Shown here piece after piece: positions 59,175 through 64,000 of a DNA stretch of 64,000 nt (position 1 is the stretch's first letter; each line of letters opens with the position of its first letter). The notes beneath the pieces are model-generated. The model saw nothing but the letters and a program-made list of their open reading frames with translations. It was not told the DNA's origin and ran no database searches. Source of the stretch: Monosporascus cannonballus (Eukaryota > Ascomycota > Sordariomycetes > Xylariales); NCBI GenBank assembly GCA_004154925.1, contig QJNS01000075.1:241538-305537 (forward strand). The letters are read 5' to 3'. The position numbers and the translations under genes are program-made.

Positions 59175-60091
59175 CTACGTAGCGTAAACAGCGTCCAGAG
59201 TCGTCAGGATCATCCTCGCGACATCCGCCCCATTCTCCCAAAGCTCATCATGTCCGCCGTGGAGATCCTTGAACAGCACTAGTTTTACTCCGTCCTTCTC
59301 GAGCTTCGCCGTCATGCCATCGATCTCCGGCTCGTCGATTAGGGGGTCGTCTCTCGACCAGCCCAGTGCCGCCAGCTTCCCCCCATCCCAGCCTTCTTTG
59401 AGACTGCCTGGGAACTTCATGGGGGCGGCTGAGTCCCAACAGCTCGGGTCGCCGAACGCACCTGCTAGGAACTCGGCGTAACCGCCGCGGTACCGTGAAT
59501 TGATCCCCGTGAAGTCGTAGATCCCTTCGAAGCCGACGATAGCCTGTGGCAGGACCAGATCCGCGTTCTCGGGGCTTCCAACGAGCTGGAACGCAAGACA
59601 GGCACCGGCCGAGTGACCGACCAGTACGTAGTTGCTGCCGAACCCATATCGCTTCTGCAGGTACGAGAGCGCGAACCGGATGTCGTTCAGGTGGTCCGGG
59701 TGTTTGGCATTGCGGTACTGGGTTGCCGGTGTGCTAGCCGGGTCCTGCGGGAACAGGGGATGCGGACCCAGCCGGTAGTCCAGCGAGGCGAATGCCGCGA
59801 TAGCGGATGTGATGGGGTGCTGCGAAGAGACGATGCGGTCGATGGTTGGCGCGAAAGTCTCAAGGTCTACCCGCGGGTCGCGCCATGCACCGCCGTGGAT
59901 GTAGCTGAGAGGCCGTGATCAGCAGCTTGCTCATGGCCCCTCGCACTTGCGCCCGATGACGGTCTCGGCGACTCAACTCACATGATCCAGTACTTGGACT
60001 TGTCCTCAAAGTCTACTCCCCAGACCCCCAATTTTTGCAGATAATTCTCGGTGCCGTATTGATGCACCGAGTAGTCGAGAGATGCGGCCAT
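59175..60091 (-). CDS. BNA7: alpha/beta hydrolase, probable kynurenine formamidase
   Basis: Two exons on the minus strand, 60091-59982 and 59904-59175, with a 77 bp intron, giving 279 residues. No signal peptide. HGGAW at 40-44 is followed by RDP, as in fungal Bna7 (the oxyanion HGGxW motif). The nucleophile Ser is in LVGHSAGA near 134. The acid is probably Asp in the DPLIDEPEID region, and the His is in DLHGGHDELWENG near the C-terminus, again the Bna7 pattern (His-Asp then Asn-Gly). The enzyme hydrolyses N-formylkynurenine to kynurenine and formate in the tryptophan-to-NAD pathway in the cytosol. Other small esterases of the HGGxW group cannot be fully excluded. Confidence 0.83.
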
Positions 60092-61810
60092 GTTCTTGGA
60101 TGTTAAGCAGCGCCTGCCTGGTCGACTTCGAGAGGAAAAAGGACTCGGAGGCAACGGTCCACTGGCGTTGTAGTAGGCTTACTACTCCACTATGCCACCT
60201 TCATGGAGACGAGATACTTTCCTCCCAATCCACACATGTCAAAAACAGTGCAATTCGTCGCTGACTGCGATGCGATAAGGCCAATCTCCCTTGAGAAGCA
60301 ACAAGTTGTTATTTTTCATTCAGAGTTTCGCGCCAATTATCAGGGTTCTCGGTTTGGTGGGGCTCGAGTTTCGCGCTTCACGGCCTTGGCTACAGACCTG
60401 CCTTATAGGAGGTAATTATCCGGAAGGGTCTTTTATACCGCCTGCTGAAATATAATGACATCCCTGCGGCTTGAGGCTGGCGCCCAAGGCGAGAACAGCG
60501 AATTTTATGATTTGCAAGTCTTCTGCAAGAAACCCAATATGTGGTGGGTTAAGACGCAAGTCATCGAATGGCCGAGGCGTAAATGCAATCTCACGATGCA
60601 AAACCCCGCGTATCAATTTCTATAACCTACCTAGTATTCAAAATCGCATGTGTACGTTTCTCTGTCTTGCGGGGGAGCGCGCCCGACATATCGTGCTGAT
60701 ATGGTTGCCCGCATTGATACATCCTTCTCCCTTCCGTCAAACCCCTATACCAGTTGTACCAGTACTAGCAAGCAGTCCACGCGTGTCGCAGTCGACAACC
60801 GGTGAAAAAAAGACCCATTCATAGCCAGCCACCTTGAAGGATCTCGTGTGTCTGGTTGCATCGCATCGCTTAAGGATTTGCAGCTGTTGTGCCATGGTGC
60901 CGGATGTTTGAAGTCGGGTGGTGACAGCCCACCCACGGTGCCGGAGCCTGGGGGAGAGACATTTCTAATTTATCCTATTACCTCGACGAGCAACGTTCGG
61001 GCCAGTCTAGCTCAATATAGGTCCAATATTGCCTACATAAGCGTGTTGAACTATTTTGCACAGAGGCGCCTACTAAAGAACGAAGTAAAAAGGACTTTAC
61101 GTATTGGGCCACCACTAATCAGAAATTAGAAATACTACTACTGCACGGAGCAGTACTAAGCAGGGATGAACACGAACACATACGATCGGTTGAGTACCCG
61201 CTTACAGCACTGCCCTACCTAGGCATGTACCTATTTATTCTCCCGCCCCGCCGATTACATACATACGTACATAAAATATACACATACAAAACGTAGGCAC
61301 AACATGCAAGTTGTTGGATGTCAACTAGGTCAAGAGGTAATTTTACCAACCAACATGGCACAGTAAGAGTGTCCGCCGCCGCCCTTCCCTCCTTTTTTTC
61401 CCCGAGTTGAAATAAAGCGAACACAGGGCCATACGCAGTCACTAGGTAGGTAAGCATTAATTGCACTACATTAATTTACATTTAATTTACACACTCGCTC
61501 TTCATGCCTCCGTCGCTATTCTTCACTGCTGCCCGTATAGTCAGTCCCGTTTGCCTCTTTAATTCCATCTCATTTTCTCTGTCTCTCCGATACCCTGTTC
61601 TGATAGAGTTGGACGTTCCAAAGTGCCTAATCTGACGGGAAGCATAATGCGATGAGACTTGGCTTTTTGTTCCGTAGCGCCTGATCTAACCGCGTACCCT
61701 GTTTTCAACTCCGTCAGCCTCTTCATCATAATAACAGCGACGTCCCTTCGCGCTCTCTCTCCCTCCCGCCCTCTTTCTGCTAATCCGTCCGCCCCGTTTA
61801 CTGGCCCGGC
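60092..61810. other. intergenic region, no gene seen
   Basis: About 1.7 kb between divergently transcribed genes. The last 250 bp before the Csi2-like gene are C/T-rich (TCTCTCTCCCTCCCGCCCTC near 61755), typical of promoters and leaders of well-expressed fungal genes. Confidence 0.45.
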
Positions 61811-62971
61811 ATGCATCGCCGACCGGTATCCATGAAGCGCTCTCTGCTTCTATCCGCCTTCTTCGCATTCTTCTTCGCAACCGCCGTCATTGCTCAAGAT
61901 CGCCCCACGACCGAAGACGGTGACCCAAGCCCAACCGAGACCACCACAGATCGGACAACCGACCGCACCACTGGTGCTACTACTACTACTACTACTCCTA
62001 CTACCGGAGGGACTAGCGAGGCCGACACCACCACTACTGACGAGGACACCACGACAACCGAGAACACAACCACCGCTGACGAAACCTCGGAGCGCACAAC
62101 CACCACGGACGAAACCTCGGAGCGCACGACCACCACTGATGAGACCTCGCGAGAAACCTCGACGGCGGCGACGACGACGACCAGGAAAGCCTCGACGGCG
62201 CCTCCCCTCACGACCACCACAAGCCGCGAAAGTGTTCCTCCTCTCCCAACCCTCGCCGGCCAATACAGTTATCCACCACCCACGGTCCCTCCCACCGACA
62301 ATGCACCCTTCATGAAGCCCCATAACGTACCCGAAGGCACTTTCTTCATCGCTGTTGGTGCCGTTCTCGGTGCCTTCGGCGCCGCTATCTTGTTGTGGCG
62401 CGCCGTGGTCGCGTGGCAACTCCATCGATCCGTCAAACGAGCGGCTGTGGCACAAACCATGTCCAACGACAAGCTCGCCTTCGCCGCACCCCCCGGCCCC
62501 TTCTACAAATTCGCCGAGCCCGAGTCGGACCCTTCGTTGGCCAATGCCAATGCCGGCCGTGGCGTGCGAAGGACTCAGCGCGGCCCAATTCCATCCTCCA
62601 CGCCGAGCCAGGCCAACCTCTTCTTCTCGCCTACCGCCCCGGGCGCTAACCATGCCGGCAACCGCGAGTCCCGCTTCCTGCCGTCGGGCTTCTATGCCGC
62701 CGGCGCCGCCTCTCAGCAGCAGGGCCACGAACATTCCATCAGCTTGACTAACCTGCGCCCGGATTCGCGCGGCTATCCACGAGCCGCCGGGCAGAGCCCT
62801 CCCGAGTCTCCCGGGCTCGCCCCGCGTGCCGACCCGTCACGACGTAATGTAAGCAGGAGTACGCTGGATCTAAATCCTCCTGCGGGCGAGCGAGCTCCCA
62901 GTGCCTACCTCGACGACCTGTTGGCTGACCAGCCTGAACGATTCCCGCCTCCGCGACAAAACCCGTCCTAG
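61811..62971 (+). CDS. CSI2: Csi2-like Ser/Thr-rich single-pass membrane protein
   Basis: Single exon of 386 codons. The in-frame ATG at 61832 (MKRSLLLSAFFAFFFATAVIAQ) gives a cleaner signal peptide and may be the true start. Residues about 30-140 are a Thr/Glu-rich, mucin-like stretch with tandem units of the type TTTDETSER, a likely O-mannosylated ectodomain. One membrane helix follows near 177-200 (FFIAVGAVLGAFGAAILLWR), then a basic stop-transfer segment (HRSVKRAA) and a polar cytosolic tail of about 180 residues rich in Pro, Ser and Arg. The helix and its flanks resemble yeast Csi2, linked to chitin synthesis and septum structure. Function is therefore probably at the cell surface or septum. 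Repeat number may vary between strains. Confidence 0.8.
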   Translation: MHRRPVSMKRSLLLSAFFAFFFATAVIAQDRPTTEDGDPSPTETTTDRTTDRTTGATTTTTTPTTGGTSEADTTTTDEDTTTTENTTTADETSERTTTTDETSERTTTTDETSRETSTAATTTTRKASTAPPLTTTTSRESVPPLPTLAGQYSYPPPTVPPTDNAPFMKPHNVPEGTFFIAVGAVLGAFGAAILLWRAVVAWQLHRSVKRAAVAQTMSNDKLAFAAPPGPFYKFAEPESDPSLANANAGRGVRRTQRGPIPSSTPSQANLFFSPTAPGANHAGNRESRFLPSGFYAAGAASQQQGHEHSISLTNLRPDSRGYPRAAGQSPPESPGLAPRADPSRRNVSRSTLDLNPPAGERAPSAYLDDLLADQPERFPPPRQNPS

Positions 62972-64000
62972 TGTCGGTCCCAGAATCGGCTCTAGTCTCT
63001 TTGCATCGTTGCTATACCGCCACGAGGTGCGGATGATTCTGTTTTAGATGAGGGCTGTTTCGCAAGAATATATAGGCCGACCACTCGTTACATCAAGTGC
63101 ATCATCGAGGAGGCGCCGGTTACGGGGGGTTCTGGCTCGCTGTGTTTTCCGGGAGCTAGCCGCGGTGGACCGGGCCAGCCTGTCCAGCTAGGTCGTCCGA
63201 TACGTGTCGTCTAGACGAAAGCCTGCCGGTCCTCGCGTCGGGCTTTGTAGGGAAAGCAGAAGCAGTTGGCTGCAACGTCATGAGAAACGGAGTTTAAAGG
63301 CGTCCATGGCAGACTCGAAGGGAGAAGGTATCTCGAATCTGATTTTTGTTTCATGTATAGGCAACAGGGCGCGGTCTGTACATAGCTGTTATGGCGCCAC
63401 TGTCCAACCTAATAACCAAGAATTGTGCGAGACCCTCCGTATCTTCTCCCGTCTATCTAGATATTTCTGTGGTTTTCCATTATATTACAAATTGCGGCAG
63501 TTTTCGTGGTAGTCCCCCCCCCCCGCCCCCCCCTTTTTCACGCGTCTCACTGTGTGCAACCGCTATATAGGCTGCATGAGCTACGGAGTTTGGTACCCGA
63601 ATATGAATTCCTACTATGTGGACTCCGGCTCTGACGAACCTCTAGGTAAGTGACGCACAATGGCCCCCGAGCGACATAATACGTAGATAGGCTCTTCTTC
63701 ATTTCCTTTCCCTCTTAGTCTACCTACCCGGGCCACGGCAGACCGAGCTATGGCGATGAACCCCCACGGTGCCGGATCCCCCCCGTCGGATCATGGAGAC
63801 GGGAATATCCCACCAGCCAGTCATCGAGCTCGACTGTGGAAAGGGAAGAACCATGCGCGTTCTCACTCCCGGGTTCTAGCTCGGAGGGAGTAGAGAAAAG
63901 CTCCGGGGGAGCTCAGCCACATCTTTATTGAAATTAGACGGCCCAAGCGTCGGAAAAATTATAATGTCTAGTAAGAGCATTTGCTGAGCAAATGTTACAT
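62972..64000. other. 3' end of window, no gene seen
   Basis: About 1 kb after the Csi2-like gene. It contains a C-rich tract at 63513-63533. A gene may begin or end beyond the window, but nothing inside it is recognisable. Confidence 0.4.

Noticed and set aside
61850..62734. 294-codon minus-strand ORF
   Set aside because: It is a Gly/Arg-rich mirror frame of the Thr-rich Csi2-like gene.

Overview
The window comes from a filamentous ascomycete, most likely a Sordariomycete. The genes are split by short GT-AG introns, mostly 55-65 bp and often with a CTAAC or CTGAC branch site. Typical fungal families are present: a HET-domain protein, a Zn(II)2Cys6 factor, Dal5-type MFS, S10 carboxypeptidase, DUF6594 and DUF4419. 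AT-rich stretches and stop codons of the TGG to TAG and CGA to TGA type fit repeat-induced point mutation (RIP). I see no rRNA, tRNA or CRISPR. The exact order cannot be fixed from the sequence alone.

Layout. 0-2.2 kb: a short hypothetical ORF, an AT-rich element with ~55 bp terminal inverted repeats, and a second hypothetical ORF. 2.7-5.8 kb: a large intronless F-box/ankyrin protein. 7.4-11.8 kb: a four-exon DHX29-type DEAH helicase (minus). 12.4-23.4 kb: a gene graveyard of six broken genes: an MFS exporter, a hemerythrin-like protein, the 5' half of a P450, the N-terminus of a bifunctional diterpene cyclase, the glutaminase end of a GMP synthase, and a HET protein. 23.9-26.2 kb: intact aprataxin and an AT-hook protein. 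28.2-34.8 kb: an accessory block in which an unrecognised six-exon gene and a DUF6594 gene flank a DUF4419 gene. The two outer genes share the same N-terminal module, with an intron at the same place and phase, and related sequence copies lie downstream of both. 35.3-35.7 kb: a short TIR element. 37.2-39.6 kb: B-type cyclin. 39.6-46.5 kb: gene-poor. 46.6-48.5 kb: Zn2Cys6 regulator. 48.5-52.7 kb: gene-poor. 52.7-54.3 kb: Dal5-like transporter. 55.8-58.0 kb: secreted serine carboxypeptidase. 59.2-60.1 kb: probable kynurenine formamidase. 61.8-63.0 kb: Csi2-like Ser/Thr-rich membrane protein.

The intact genes are mostly housekeeping (translation, DNA repair, cell cycle, NAD/tryptophan metabolism, cell wall), with secretion and transport genes beside them. 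Two accessory blocks interrupt them. The first looks like a dead secondary-metabolite locus: cyclase, P450 and exporter, plus a duplicated primary-metabolism enzyme. The second looks like a duplicated locus whose outer parts are conserved and whose centre has been replaced. Exon joins were read by hand. Every multi-exon model given as a CDS sums to a whole number of codons, which supports the joins but does not replace transcript evidence.
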